This document shows, one piece after another, positions 32,961 through 44,925 of a stretch of 64,000 bases of DNA. The position numbers and the translations under genes are program-made. The notes beneath the pieces were generated by a model that made no database searches, was not told the DNA's origin, and saw only the letters and a list, made by a program, of their open reading frames with translations. Source of the stretch: Diphasiastrum complanatum (lineage: Eukaryota > Streptophyta > Lycopodiopsida > Lycopodiales > Lycopodiaceae); the NCBI GenBank assembly GCA_029204225.1, contig CM055107.1, positions 49,284,546 to 49,348,545 of the forward strand. The letters run 5' to 3'. How positions within the stretch are numbered: position 1 is the first letter of the stretch; each line of letters begins with the position of its first letter.

Positions 32961-33186
32961 TTGTGGCCTTCTACAACCATTTAGGATGGCTATGATGGTC
33001 TACATATAAAGGCAAGCTCGTGATTATGCAGATCGGCCTCAACGTCATCGTAGCTCTTTTGAATCAAGTTCAAGTGTAGACAATGATGCATCTATGCATG
33101 ATGAAAATGATGGAGATTGGGTTACTTACTATAACCCAATCTCCATCAAGGTGCTTACCTCTTCGAGGAGAAAATATGAATAGATA

Positions 33187-33565
33187 TCTAACTGATCTTC
33201 TGATCTTGTAGGTAATCCTTCTTTTAACCGATCAAGTATAACTAGAATCTGAACTATGATTTGTCAATCATAATTCATCGAATTCTTATCCTACACTCAA
33301 TAAAAGAAGGTAACTACCAATGATTAGAAGAACTTTAAGTTCAGAGTCGTATCTAGTCTAGCAAATACGGCCGACCAAAAGTGACCAGCAAACTTTGAAT
33401 GACGAATGTTCATAATGCCACTTTGGTAATCCGTAAAGCCAAAACAAATACTCAAATAATGACGTGGTCTTTACCCAAATAAAAGTAGTCGATTTGGTAA
33501 GATGGCCAGTCATTACCAAAATTCCACTATCTTGTTTATTCATCCGGGGTAATCTACCAATCACA
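33187..33565 (-). pseudogene. Gypsy integrase core remnant, right arm
   Basis: The 68-codon minus-strand frame from 33564 reads MIGRLPRMNKQDSGILVMT, then LTKSTTFIWVKTTSLFEYL and LYGLPKWHYEHSSFKVCWS. It aligns with Gypsy integrase around the first catalytic Asp and the HGVP motif; both are altered. A stop follows ...VGRIC. Confidence 0.6.
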
Positions 33566-35531
33566 ATCCTTTCTTATGGATTAGGTATATCCTAGAATCT
33601 GAGTTAAGATTCAACAATCCCAACTCTCCAAATTCCCAAAACCATACCATGTCATAAGAGTACATCATGAGAGTGCATTACAATTCTTAAAAGACACATG
33701 AGTTGTTCCTGAAAGTCCTTTCCATGTGAAAAGTTCCAGACTTTCACAACTCACACACAGTGCCAATATAAGGATTGTAATCTAAAAAATGCCCTTATTT
33801 TAGACATGGCACAAAGTGTCCTTCCGAAGTTAGGGTCTTAATCTAGAATACGTCTAGGTTTTCCTCTTAAGTTATAATTTAGAATAAGTTAAGATTTACC
33901 AAAACCTCATTACGAGAAGTTCTAACTTTTGGCAGATAACTATCCAACTCTCCTGAGTCTTTTGGGATAGCATTACATCCTTTCCGAACGGGAAGAAATA
34001 AGTTTAAAAGTTTTCAGGTATTGTATGCACACCCATCTGTAAATGAATCCAAAATGATTCATAAATGCTGTGACTTATAAGCAATACATTTCAATAATAA
34101 TATCATAAATAAGATTTCTATTGTTGATTTTCAACAACTAACTCAGAAGTAACGCTTCTGACTCGATTAGTTGTATCGGATTTAGAAAATATTTAAATGT
34201 CTCGGTGTAGTACCAAAACACCACATTTAACCTGATTCTAAATCAATTCTAGGTCAATAAGCAATTCTCAATGAGAAACTACTATAACCAGTGAGAAATT
34301 GTCTTAAACACAATTCTCATCAATATGCCTATGTACCAACAACTAGTTTATGCATGCAAATAAACTTAGTTCACGGAATACTTTGTAGATCCACAGGATT
34401 ATGAGTTTGTACCAAAGGTTTTAATGATCCTACAAAGATTCACCACATAGCATATCTCTACAGATAACTCCAGATCTGTACACAACACTTTCATAATCGA
34501 GAATCCTATAACTTGGTTATCCTCTAAGAGAGAATATTTCTCAAAGAGTGCTATTTCACATCCAAAATCTCAACTGGAGATTCACTCAAAAGGATATATT
34601 GTTAGCATGAATTTCCTTCCTTGCATCAACCCACGAATCTCAGTCCATACTAAGATCAAGTTGACTATTTTCAACAAGGAATAGGGTTCAACAACCCCCA
34701 TCTTGCAATAGAATTACCAAGTTCTGACACAAATATATCGGACTTGTTATCAGCCACTTTTCTATCGCAAGAGTACTTTCAAAAAAATTTCCCTTCTTAA
34801 ATCTTTAAACCAGAATTCTACTATAATCCTTAAAGGATTTCTATAATATCTGAATATCCTATCGTTTCTGATCTCTAAAATAGGTTCGTCATCTATAACA
34901 TATTCCTCTTGGATTCTCTAACAGATGTTTCTCCTTGATGATTCTATTCTCTTCCTACTTCTCCCCCTTTTTAACAGGAAACCACACAAGTTTCTAAGGG
35001 GTGCAGATCAATCAAGATTTGCCTAGGAGAAGAGTCTAAGAAGAGATCCGAGAAAATCTTGAAAGCCAAAAGAAGTGTTGCATCATTGTAAGTAAACACC
35101 AATGATGTCCCAACACAATGACTTTAACAAAAGATCTTCGTTATTACCAAGCTTGAAAATTGACCTGTAAATCAGAAAAGGATTTCTTGAATATTTAAGT
35201 AGAGAAAATAAGTTTAGAAAACGGTTTCATTAACCGTTTCTTTGACATCGTCCATGGTCAACGGGTAATCAGTATTACCTTCCAAGGAATCACAAATTTT
35301 TGGGTTAATAAATGTGTTAAGAAATTCACCATTATATCTTCTATAAAGAAATAGCTTGTCGGGTTTCCGGTTTTGTAAATTTGATATATCCAAAAAGGGG
35401 TCATGACTAATATCTCAAATTTCTGACAAAACACTCGTTTTATGACCGATAGTTTTTGGCATCACTAAGGTTTACGGCCTTACTATGGTCAACTGATCCA
35501 GTTAGGTCCAGATCTTCATTTTGGAATAGCC

Positions 35532-36181
35532 TGTGAAAGATTCAACTAGTTTCATCACATTTTGCAATATTTCCATATTTGGCATATTGAGGCCAAAACT
35601 TGCTTTAGACTTAGAGGTTGACTTTTCAAAATTCATTAGTCTAAATTTCATTTGAATAAACACTTTTTGAAAGTGTGGGAAAGATAGAATGCGAGTTTGA
35701 GTAGATTCAATTTGAATAAGTTGGGTACATTGAATCTAGACCCAAAATTGGTAGGGTTAGCATTTTGGTGGGAAAGCCAAGTGGCCAAATAGGGTTTGGA
35801 CCTGTTATTAAAGGATGTAACTCGTGGAGAGAGTCATCTCCTCTCTTCTATATATCATTTCATGCTTATACATGGTTCTCTTGGATTCTACTATCCATTG
35901 GTGCACTATCTTGGTGATTGCTTGCAATTCTATGTGTAGAATGATCTATATTTGCTATTTTTGGAACCACCCGTGTGAAATACAGTAGCTTGCTGGTTTT
36001 GTACTAACAGCAACAGTACATAATCATTTAATTCAAGTTTGATCAAGTTCTATTAGTGTTTGCATCTCAAATTGTGCGTAGATGCTGATTTTTCTACATT
36101 GGTGAAATTGGTAGTGTATTTCTCTTTCTAACCAAAGATCATTCAAGTAGATTGGATCTTAAGGATCTGAAATCTTTCACA
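35532..36181 (+). repeat. 5' LTR of the non-autonomous Copia element
   Basis: 650 bp, TG...CA, with inverted termini TGTGAAAGATT / GATCTGAAATCTTTCACA. It is followed immediately by the initiator-tRNA-Met primer site. Confidence 0.92.
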
Positions 36182-36566
36182 TGGTATCAGAGCTTGTGTT
36201 TCAGGTTATGAAGGAGGAAATCAGATCTATCAATAATTTGGTGAAGATATCAAGTCTAGAGCATGCTAGAGAGGATTCTACACCAAAATCGGATTTTTTG
36301 CTTTTGTAGATTGGATGTTTTGTAGATCAAAACACAAAATAGGTCAATATACTTTTTCGATTCTGGTACTTTGATGGTCAAGTTGAAAATCAAGAGGTTG
36401 ATCTCAAAGCGCTTCAACTAGTCAAAAGGGAAGTTGGCAATTTGGAGCTAAGAGCATCAAAGGAGAGATAATTGACAAAGGTGTTATGGATCTATTTTTG
36501 CAGCATATTTAAGACTCAAGTAAGGTCAAATGAGCAGCAAAGAATTGTTGTTCAAGTTTACTTTAC

Positions 36567-37343
36567 TTGTTCTATCTCATGTTTGAGCAATTTCATGTGG
36601 ATGTGTGCAAATTGTCAGGATATGATAAAACTAGCTACATTGGTGAGCATTGTTTTGATGTTGGATTTGTACTAGCATTCTTGGCTGATTTTGCTGATGG
36701 AAATGAAGCTATTGGAGGTTCATTATGTCACTCATCCATGGCTAAGTTCTCAAGTGTTGAGCTACTTGGTGCCAATACTTGGAGATTGTCAATTTTTGGT
36801 GAATTCATGGTCATTTTCTTGTGTCAAGTAGATCTTGAAGATGGACTAGTGCAAACTACTTGGTTTATGGAGTCATGTGGTGCTGGATTTGCATCATCTA
36901 TGTACTCACCTACTCATGGATTTCCAAGGTTTGATGGTTTCTTGTGGCAAGATGAAGATGGAGGCTCATTCATGGAGTATCATGGTGGATACAAGGCAAC
37001 AAAGGACAAAGGAGGAGGAGACATGCAAGCAAAAGTTGATCACTCACATTTATTGCTTGTTTGCTGTATTTTTCCAGAGAGTTCAGAGTTGGAAGCATGG
37101 TGGAATCATTTCATTTACATTCTATTTGATTCTTCATGTTCTAGTCACATTTTTACATGTAAAATTGATGTAAGAAATAGTGAAGCATCCCAAGTGGACA
37201 CTATTCTCTATATCAATTATGGTTGTTTCTATTTTAAGCATTACATGATCATTGAAAGGAGATCTATTCTTAGGAAAAAGATCAATCTTATGATGGATCA
37301 AAGTTCTATTGGCAAAAACTATGCTAGGAGCATTGGAAGCTAG
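36567..37343 (+). CDS. 258-codon ORF of unknown function in the non-autonomous element
   Basis: This is the longest uninterrupted frame inside the element that lacks a known domain. It reads MFYLMFEQFHVDVCKLSGYD at the start, GFPRFDGFLWQDEDGGSFME in the middle and a basic C-terminus (RRSILRKKINLMMDQSS). The last third (SEASQVDTILYINY...DQSS) is shared with the shrunken relative at 61396-61656 (SEASNLDIILYINY...DQSS), where it runs into the polypurine tract. It may be non-coding internal sequence of the family that happens to be open, or a transduced piece. It overlaps the LTR-proximal RNase H frame closely and ends 11 bases before it. Confidence 0.3.
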   Translation: MFYLMFEQFHVDVCKLSGYDKTSYIGEHCFDVGFVLAFLADFADGNEAIGGSLCHSSMAKFSSVELLGANTWRLSIFGEFMVIFLCQVDLEDGLVQTTWFMESCGAGFASSMYSPTHGFPRFDGFLWQDEDGGSFMEYHGGYKATKDKGGGDMQAKVDHSHLLLVCCIFPESSELEAWWNHFIYILFDSSCSSHIFTCKIDVRNSEASQVDTILYINYGCFYFKHYMIIERRSILRKKINLMMDQSSIGKNYARSIGS

Positions 37344-37354
37344 GAAAGCGAGTT

Positions 37355-37915
37355 TTGAGGTACATCATTGGAACTCAAGATTTTGGCAAATTGTATGAGG
37401 GATCATCACCTAATCTTTTTGGATTTTCAGATTCGAACTATGCTGGAGATGTAATGGATAGGAAATCCATTAGTTCTTATTGTATTTTCATAGGTGATGA
37501 TGCTATATCATGGATGTCAAAGAAACAAGCCACTATCTCATTGTCATCTAGTGAGGCCGAGTACAAAGCTCTTACACATTGCACAAAGGAGATGGTATGG
37601 ATCAAGAGGATGATCAAGGATCTTCACTTGCTGGATTTTTCAGAGAGCCCAATTATCTTTTGTGACAATCAATCAGCCCAAAGAATGGCATCCAATCCTA
37701 TCTTTCATGCTAGGAGCAAGCATATTGAGATACAATATCATTTTGTGAGGGAGCGAGTCATTGCAAAGGAGGTGGAGCTTCAACATGTGTCTTCAAGGGA
37801 ATGTGTAGCTGATATCTTCACCAAAGCATTGGGAAAAGACTTGTTCATGAAGCATAGGACTTCACTTGGAGTATTATCAAAATCTATGCTAAAACTAGTT
37901 GAAGAGGGAGTGTGA
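37355..37915 (+). CDS. Copia RNase H domain (C-terminal end of pol)
   Basis: 186 residues, unbroken. It shows the Copia RNase H series GFSDSNYAGDVMDRKSIS, then TISLSSSEAEYKALTHCTKE, FCDNQSAQ, NPIFHARSKHIEIQYHFVRE and ADIFTKAL. These include the catalytic Asp, Glu and Asp positions. The conserved sequence actually begins about ten codons upstream (RVLRYIIGT) where it fuses to foreign interior sequence. The stop lies just inside the 3' LTR. Without RT it cannot drive its own transposition. Confidence 0.8.
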   Translation: MRYIIGTQDFGKLYEGSSPNLFGFSDSNYAGDVMDRKSISSYCIFIGDDAISWMSKKQATISLSSSEAEYKALTHCTKEMVWIKRMIKDLHLLDFSESPIIFCDNQSAQRMASNPIFHARSKHIEIQYHFVRERVIAKEVELQHVSSRECVADIFTKALGKDLFMKHRTSLGVLSKSMLKLVEEGV

Positions 37916-38552
37916 AAGATTCAACTAGTTTCATCACATTTTGCAATATTTCTATATTTGGCATATTGAGGCCAAAACTTGTTTTAGACTCAGAGGTTGA
38001 CTTTTCAAAGTTCATTAGTCTAAATTTCATTTGAATAAACACTTTTTGAAAGTGTGGGAAAGATAGAATGCGAGTTTGAGTAGATTTAATTTGAATAAGT
38101 TGGGTACATTGAATCTAGACCCAAAATTGGTAGGGTTGGTGGGAAAGCCAAGTGGCAAAATAGGGTTTGGACCTGCTATAAAAGGATGTAACTCATGGAG
38201 AGAGTCATCTTCTCTCTTCTCTATCTCATTTCATGCTTATAAATGGTTCTCTTGGGTTTTACTATCCATTGGTGCACTATCTTGGTGATTGCTTGCAATT
38301 CTATGTGTAGAATGATCTATATTTGCTATTTTTGGATCCACACGTGTGAAATACAGTAGCTTGCTGGTTATGTATGGACAGCAACAGTACATAATCATTT
38401 AATTCAAGTTTGATCAAGTTCTATTAGTGTTTGCATCTCAAATTGTGTGTAGATGCTGATTTTTCTACATTGGTGAAATTGGTAGTGTATTTCTCTTTCT
38501 AACCAAAGATCAATCAAGTAGATTGGATCTTAAGGATCTGAAATCTTTCACA
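37911..38552 (+). repeat. 3' LTR of the non-autonomous Copia element
   Basis: 642 bp. It lacks eight bases (agcatttt) present in the 5' LTR. It ends CTTTCACA, followed by the tagcc duplication. Confidence 0.92.
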
Positions 38553-40951
38553 TAGCCTGCATCCCATACCATAGGTTCTTCCGCCACGAAGGCCCTCCAC
38601 TTCTTGATCAAAGTGTCTATAAAAATAATACAAGTATATGAAGTTCTTGGGAATTTATAAAAAAATTCAACTTCACTCAAACAAACTTTCTTTCGCCTCT
38701 TTTTACAATCTTTACGGTCACCATAAGGCTCATAGTGACAGATTTAGAAATGGGGAATAATGAACCGGCTATTTCTTGTCCTTAACAAATAGTGTTGGTA
38801 CGCCCAGGGCTTCAAGCACATCAAGAAACAACTTTTTTCGTTCCATTTCAGTTTCCATCTTAGGCTTCTGGGTCCTTTCTGGCTGTACATGATTTTGAAA
38901 AAATGACACCTTGGCCAAAAATTCCAAGAATTCACATTCTCGGTTATCCATTGCAATTAATCAAAGCGAATCTAATTTGTCAATTGTGAAAAAGCCTTAC
39001 GGAATTCCACCAGGAATTCAGCCCAATCATACTTCTATGGGTTGCGTCCTCCACCACGAGGAGGCCTTACCCAAAGCAAAATAGCTCGACGAAATTCACT
39101 TTTTTTATTCTAGGATGTTGCATAAGCTAAATTAGCTTGGCCAACGATTTATCCAGTCAGTAACAACTTACGGGCTTTACTCACCAATTTTTTTTTTGTT
39201 TTTAAGCCCAAGCTGTAAATCCTAATGGCTAATTATCGATTAAATAGATTTTGCATTTAGTTTATTTTGTTTGGTGCCTAGTTGAAATTTGAAACACATC
39301 GTGGTCCAAAATTGTAACCATGCGTTTCCCACTTTAGGGGGCCATCACTGCTGAGTGATGTCGGGCGAATTTATATTTGCTACCCCTAACAAGAATTTCA
39401 CTCCATTTATTTGAAAACCGAAAAATTTTAAAAAAATTTACGTTCGGTTGAACTCATTACGGGTACAAATTTTTAAACAGAGCATCGTCCAAAAAAACGT
39501 AGTTTTATTAGACCAAAGAGTGCTTGTATCATTTATACCAATGAGCATTTGCAAAATGGATCGTGCAACAAATTTGCTAAAAAACCACTATATGCATCGA
39601 AATCTAATTCACACTGATTTTAAGCCATTACGATTTCAGAAGTACCTTAACTGCATTTACAAATTTATAGTCTATCATGACTATTAGAAGCCTTTGAAAA
39701 GACCATACATATTGACACCAACCCCTCCCTCTAAATACCAAACATGCAAACACAAATAGTTAACTAAAAGTTAACTAAGACTTTACCCACCACCCCCCCT
39801 GCGCTTTCACCTTTCCCTCCAAAAGAGAGATCTCGGGCACCTGCTGGTCGCAAGAAGGGCCGAGAGAGAGAGGGAGATGGTGGCTGAAAAAGAGCTTGCC
39901 AGGCTTGCTTTCAACACTTTTCACTCTTGTGTTGTATGCAGGCTTCAGGTGGATGGAGGGCGTGCCCACTGGCCGAGTTTATGGAGCCGTCATTCTCAGG
40001 AGATTGGAACCATATTGATGATTTTTTTCTTTCCATGACATGGATAGGCTAATACCTCAACGGATGGTCTCAGAATTTGTCTCAATCTGATCTTCTTCCA
40101 AAACCAAGAAAAACTGAAGCTTACCTTTGTTTAGTTTCTTCTTGAAGCAAATGCTCTTCTTCTGCTATTTTTTTGGCAGAATACAGATATTCTAGGGTGC
40201 TCTTACAATTTGCTTAGCCTTACATTGTTTCCACAAATGCATAAGCAAGAATCTTTTACAGATTTACAAACACCAGATTTCTTATGGTTGGAAAATAGGG
40301 TAGATGCTGCCCAAATTTTCCCAAACTCTCAGATTTGCAGATTGCCTTTCCGTGTAATCCATACCATTCAAGGAATGGCCTTACTGGCTCACACAAATCC
40401 TGCAAATCACAATCAATTTGCCAAAAAATACAGCATAAACCTGTAAATCCAATAAAAACCTCATGAAAATCCTGTAAAAATCCACCAACACTCACAACCA
40501 GTGATTAGTCTTTGTTTGTGCTTCTTTTCTTGTTTCCCACAGATTCAAACCAAAACTGGCTCGATAAAAAACAAAAGACAACCAACAAAACCACCTAAAT
40601 CATTGTGTAATGAACAAGAAGCCGCAAAAACCATCATTTACTCTTATTGATCCCGTTGCTAACGAAAAAGTGTCCCAAATGAAGTAAACGACAACACAAG
40701 TGAATTGAAAACCGGAAATTTACTTCCTGAAAACCAATTGAACCGATTGTATACCTGGTAGTGCACTTACCACACAACCGATTACACTTCAAATCAGGAA
40801 AGCCACAGGAAGAATTATCCACACTTTCACCACTTTGTTGCAAACTCCATTGAATTCTTGAAAAAGTGTCAGGATTCCATATCACACAATGGAAAAATCC
40901 CCACAATTTGAGATTTCTCTTGAACACGAAGGCTAAATGAGCTTAGAACTG

Positions 40952-40963
40952 GCTCTGATACCA
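40952..40963 (-). other. Copia primer-binding site, right arm
   Basis: gctctgatacca on the plus strand is TGGTATCAGAGC on the minus strand, the mirror of 7282-7293. The adjacent LTR occupies roughly 40965-41540. Confidence 0.7.
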
Positions 40964-42114
40964 ATGTAAAGTCCTCAATCCAAGGAACCTATTCTAAGCA
41001 TGTCAATCACAAGCAACACAAGGGAACCTGATGGTGGACAAACCAACCCAACAAACCTAGATCAAACGGATCTAGCCCCCAAGCTATGGATCAAACACAA
41101 AGAGAAGTATGGCATCACACCAGCAGCATCCTGCCATCGGTCATGCTATTAAGCATACACTAGTGAGATCCCAGCAGGTATACTTATACCCTCCAAGGCC
41201 CATGCACCACTAGTAAGTGCACTGTGACACCTCACTGGACACCTCCGCAGCCTATCTGGGCCATGTCATCCAGTTCCCCAATGACTCACTGATGGACCCA
41301 TACCAATCCACCATCAAGTATTTAGTCATACAAACATTATGACCATGTACACATAAGGGCCCCAATTCCCTTATAGTCACAATTAACTTACGGGTTGTTG
41401 GTCTACCGGTCCCTAGCAGAGACACGCTACCCGAGACCAATCATGGGCATGATAGTGGTAATCCATGCCGATCACTGATAGCATTTTCTTGGTTTCTTGT
41501 TGAGATGCCACCATGGTGTTATTTGGAGGCAACATTTTTTTAAGAAAACTGTGACAATATATTCATATACTTAGTTATAGTTTTTCACAACACATGAAAA
41601 TAAAAACGAGATTTGAGTTTAGCTATAGCACACCAAAAGACAAGCTCACCTAAACAACTCTGGAACACTCGGATCTGACCACCCATACTTAGTTTGCAAA
41701 TTTAAAAGTAATAAAGAAACTCACAACTTTGACATTTGTCCACCATCGTACAAAGGACTGGATGCCAAGCCACGAATTATCTCTTCTTCCCTCGTCAATG
41801 TGGGTTCGAGTGGGTTCGTGAAGAATGCATCCATCATGTCATCCATGTTGCTCTCATGATCATGCATTGTGAATCACACATCCTCGTGTATTATGTCTCC
41901 TTGAGACATATCTTCGTGGAAGTCCGCATGTGCACGTAGGAAAAGTGGTGGCTCTCATGCGCTTGCATGTCTGAATCTTGTCGGTTACATGGCAGCGTCT
42001 GGTTAAATTATTCTATTATCATTTGAATGAGATGTTGATTTCACATGTGTGGACTGTCCACAACATGTACTTGTGATCTCCTAAGGTGTGTAGATGCACC
42101 AAGATCAAGACTAG

Positions 42115-42657
42115 ATTGAGATTCAAGATCTATCTTTGATTCTATGGCAAAAACACACTACTACATGCATTCAATCACTTCCAGCTCTCAGAGGTGTTCC
42201 AAAAATAATCTAAGTAAAAACAAGCTGCTCTCCTTGGGTAAAAAATAAAAAATCATCATGAGCTCTTGGGTAGAGAGAAAGCTAGAAAACCAATTACTCT
42301 CAAAATCAATTATATCCAAATGAGAAGTACAATGATACTAGTAGATCCACGAGCTACCACTATGCTTAACTATGATTGGCAAACCTCAAATTCGATTGGA
42401 CCCCTCAAGGTTCCACCTCTAAATCCTGTTGGACCTCTTAAATTTCATGAAACAAAAGTATTACACTTGTCTACACTCTAATTGGCATGAGTTTAGCCTC
42501 TTACTCTATTTTGTCTAAATAGTGGCATTACAAGTGAAAATCGATAATTTGCCATCTATGCCAAATTTGGTCCTATTAACATCCTACACCTAGATGCTTG
42601 ATATAAAAACATAAGACCCCTATATCTAACATAGATAATCTTTTTCAATTCTTCACA
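42115..42657 (-). repeat. 3' LTR of the minus-strand Copia element (outer edge uncertain)
   Basis: On the minus strand a purine tract (AGGAGGAG) precedes TGTGAAGAATTG at 42657, directly after the pol stop at 42676. The far edge is unclear. A fragment of the same sequence (42115-42182) recurs at 63760-63826. No matching 5' LTR was found above 46430. The 41926-42114 stretch shows nothing. Confidence 0.55.
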
Positions 42658-42675
42658 CTCCTCCTAAAAAATTAT

Positions 42676-43761
42676 CTATGAAGATTTGAGCATTGATCTT
42701 GATATAAGTCCAAGATTAGATCTATGCTTGATGAAAGCACTTTTGCTCAAAGGCTTGGTGAGTAGATCGGCAATACAAGAGGACGAGTTGACATGCTCCA
42801 AATAGATTTCACCTCCAATAAGCTTTTCTCTCACAAAATGGTGTGCCACTTCTATGTGCTTGCTTCTTGCATGAAATATGGGATTATTGGCAAGAGCTTG
42901 GGCCGCGATGTTATCACACTTGATCATTGGTAGATCATCCTCCTTGATGCACTTTAGCTCCATTAATAACCTCTTGATCCAAAGCACTTCTTTGGTAGTT
43001 GTAGTGAGTGCTTTGTACTCGGCCTCACATGAAGAGAGAGATATAGTATCTTGCTTTCTGGAAAGCCAAGGTATAAGATTGCCTCCAAGAAAGACAGTGT
43101 ATGCACTAATAGACTTTCGATCCATCTTGTCACTTGCAAAGTCCGAATCCGAGTAGCCAATAATGGATAGATGTTCACTTTTATAGAGTAGACCATAATC
43201 ACAAGATGAAGATACATATCTTAAAATCCTCTTGGCCATCTTCCAATGATGGATCTTAGGATCTTGCATAAAAAGTGTGATGTCCTCAAAGGATCTTTCA
43301 TTACCTTTATTAGGATCTTTTACAATTTGCTCCATTGGAGTATCTATGCTCTTAGAATATTCCATATGGAATTTTTTCAACATAGAGTGAGCATATCTAG
43401 ATTGGCATATAAAGACATGATTTTCATAAAAATCAATTTCTAGGCCTAGGATGTAATGCATCTTTCCTAGATCTTGCATTTTAAACTCACATCCAAGTGC
43501 TAGCTTGGTTTCATCAACTAGCTTGATACAACTTCTACAAAGAATAATGTCATCAACATAAATTAGAAGAATGACAATATTACTATCAACAAACTTTAGA
43601 TACATGGAAAGATCATAGTCACAAAGAGTAAATCCTAGTGAGATAAGAAAAGAATTAAGTATTGAATACCATGATCTTGGTGCTTGCTTGAGTCCATAAA
43701 GACTTTTGAAGAGCAAGCACACTTTGAACTCATCCTTGATGAATCCTTGAGGTTGTTCCAT
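42676..43761 (-). pseudogene. Copia pol: RT C-terminal half and RNase H
   Basis: 361 residues from MEQPQGFIKDEFKVCLLF. Motifs: SLYGLKQAPRSWY, the polymerase YVDD at residues 68-71, QDLGKMHYILGLEI, then RNase H with GYSDSDFASDKMDRKSIS, TISLSSCEAEYKALTTT, CDNIAAQ, FHARSKHIEV and ADLLTKPL. About 40 residues (the SL.YL..TRPDI region) are missing between FEDI and FMQDPKIHHW, an in-frame deletion. It shares its frame with the upstream piece, separated by one TAG (YLEE*IYMEQP). Nearly complete but not functional as it stands. Confidence 0.88.
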
Positions 43762-43767
43762 ATAGAT

Positions 43768-44925
43768 CTACTCCTCAAGATAACCATTTAAAAAAGCATT
43801 GGATACATCTAATTGGAACACCTTCCACGTAAAGAAACAGGCAAGAGAAATAAGAATTCTTATTGTCACCATCTTTGCAATGGGTGCAAAGGTCTCCTCA
43901 TAATCAAGGCCATGGATTTGGGCAAATCCTTTGGCACATAATCTTGCTTTATACTTGTTGATGGTGCCATCTTGATTGTACTTGATCTGAAATAACCAAA
44001 TGCAACGAATCACATGCTTGTTGGATGGAGGATCCACAAGCTCCCAAGTATTGTTGGTGATCAATTCATCATACTCTTGCTTCATGGCTTCATACCACTC
44101 CTTGGTATTGAGTGCCTCTTGTACATTCTTTGGCTCTTCATGAGAGACATAAAAAACATAATTAGTGGAATCAAGATCCACATGTTTTCCTTTGTCAACA
44201 TATGAGAGCCTCTTAGGCTCGGATCCATCTCTCATGGATCTTCTTGGTGAGAAAATACGAGGAGAGTCATTTTCAATTCTCGACCCCATCACATCATAAT
44301 TGTCTTCAAAATCAACAATAGGTGATGCATCCATAGACTTCTTGATCTCAGCCTCTTGAAAAGATGAATGTTGATCTTCATGAAAGACAACATCTCTACT
44401 TTCAATAACTTGAGAAGTAGAGAGTACAAAGACTCTATAGGCCTTTTTGGTGGATGAGTATCCAACCATGATCCCTTTGCATGCACTAGGATCTTCCTTC
44501 TTCCTTGTTTCCAAGGGAATATGGGCAAAGCATATGCATCCAAAAACTCTAAGGTGATCAACCTTAGGCTTCTTCAAATATAAGATTTCATATGGTGACT
44601 TTCCTCCAAGAGCTATATGTGGGAGCCTATTGCAAAGATAATTTGCACAATTAATGGCTTCTCCCCGAAAATGTTTGGGCAAAGATGCCTCAATTCTCAT
44701 AGATTTTGCACAATCACATAGAGATCCATTCTTTCTCTTGGCCACTCCATTTGGAGATGGAGAATAGGCACAAGAGAACCCTTTTTTAATGCCTTCAAGC
44801 TCACAAAAATCATGAAATTTATTGGAGATATATTCACCACCTCCATCACATCTAAAAGCTTTAATCTTGAATGAGAATTGCTTCCCTACATAAGCTTTGA
44901 AAATAAGGAAATGATCAAGCACCAT
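43768..44925 (-). pseudogene. Copia pol: integrase core and RT N-terminal half
   Basis: 385 residues. The integrase core shows DGGGEY with Asp27 and, 36 residues on, GVAKRKN, where the catalytic Glu (normally GVAERKN) has become Lys63. Then come the SPYEIL..KKP..DHLRVFGC block, the CKGIMVGYSSTKKAYRV block and the RT start (EWYEAMKQEYDELITNNTWE, KARLCAKGFAQ, FAPIAKM, QLDVSNAFLNG). The first catalytic Asp and the HHCC zinc domain are absent because of a deletion upstream. The frame ends at a TAG inside LEE*IYM. Confidence 0.88.

Larger units (their letters stand above)
35527..38557 (+). mobile_element. Non-autonomous Copia LTR retrotransposon with TSD
   Basis: The element (35532-38552) is bounded by tagcc at 35527-35531 and 38553-38557, a 5-bp target duplication. 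The 5' LTR is 35532-36181 and the 3' LTR 37911-38552, both TGTGAAAG...CTTTCACA. The LTRs differ by about two dozen substitutions and an 8-bp indel. The primer site TGGTATCAGAGC is 36182-36193 and the polypurine tract (GAAGAGGGAG) ends at 37910. The 1.7-kb interior lacks gag, protease, integrase and RT, keeping only RNase H. The left inverted-repeat arm keeps the empty site near 9600-9620. Relatives lie at 46925-48226 (with gag) and 60753-61595. Confidence 0.92.
33187..41925 (-). repeat. Long inverted repeat, right arm (with 3-kb insertion)
   Basis: Reverse-complement partner of 6325-11930. It contains the mirror Copia primer site (40952-40963), the mirror frame 39448-39687 and the mirror Gypsy integrase remnant. 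It is interrupted by the retroelement at 35532-38552. A roughly 25-bp block (ccttccaaggaatcacaaattttt at about 35279) is present here and not in the left arm. Confidence 0.85.
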
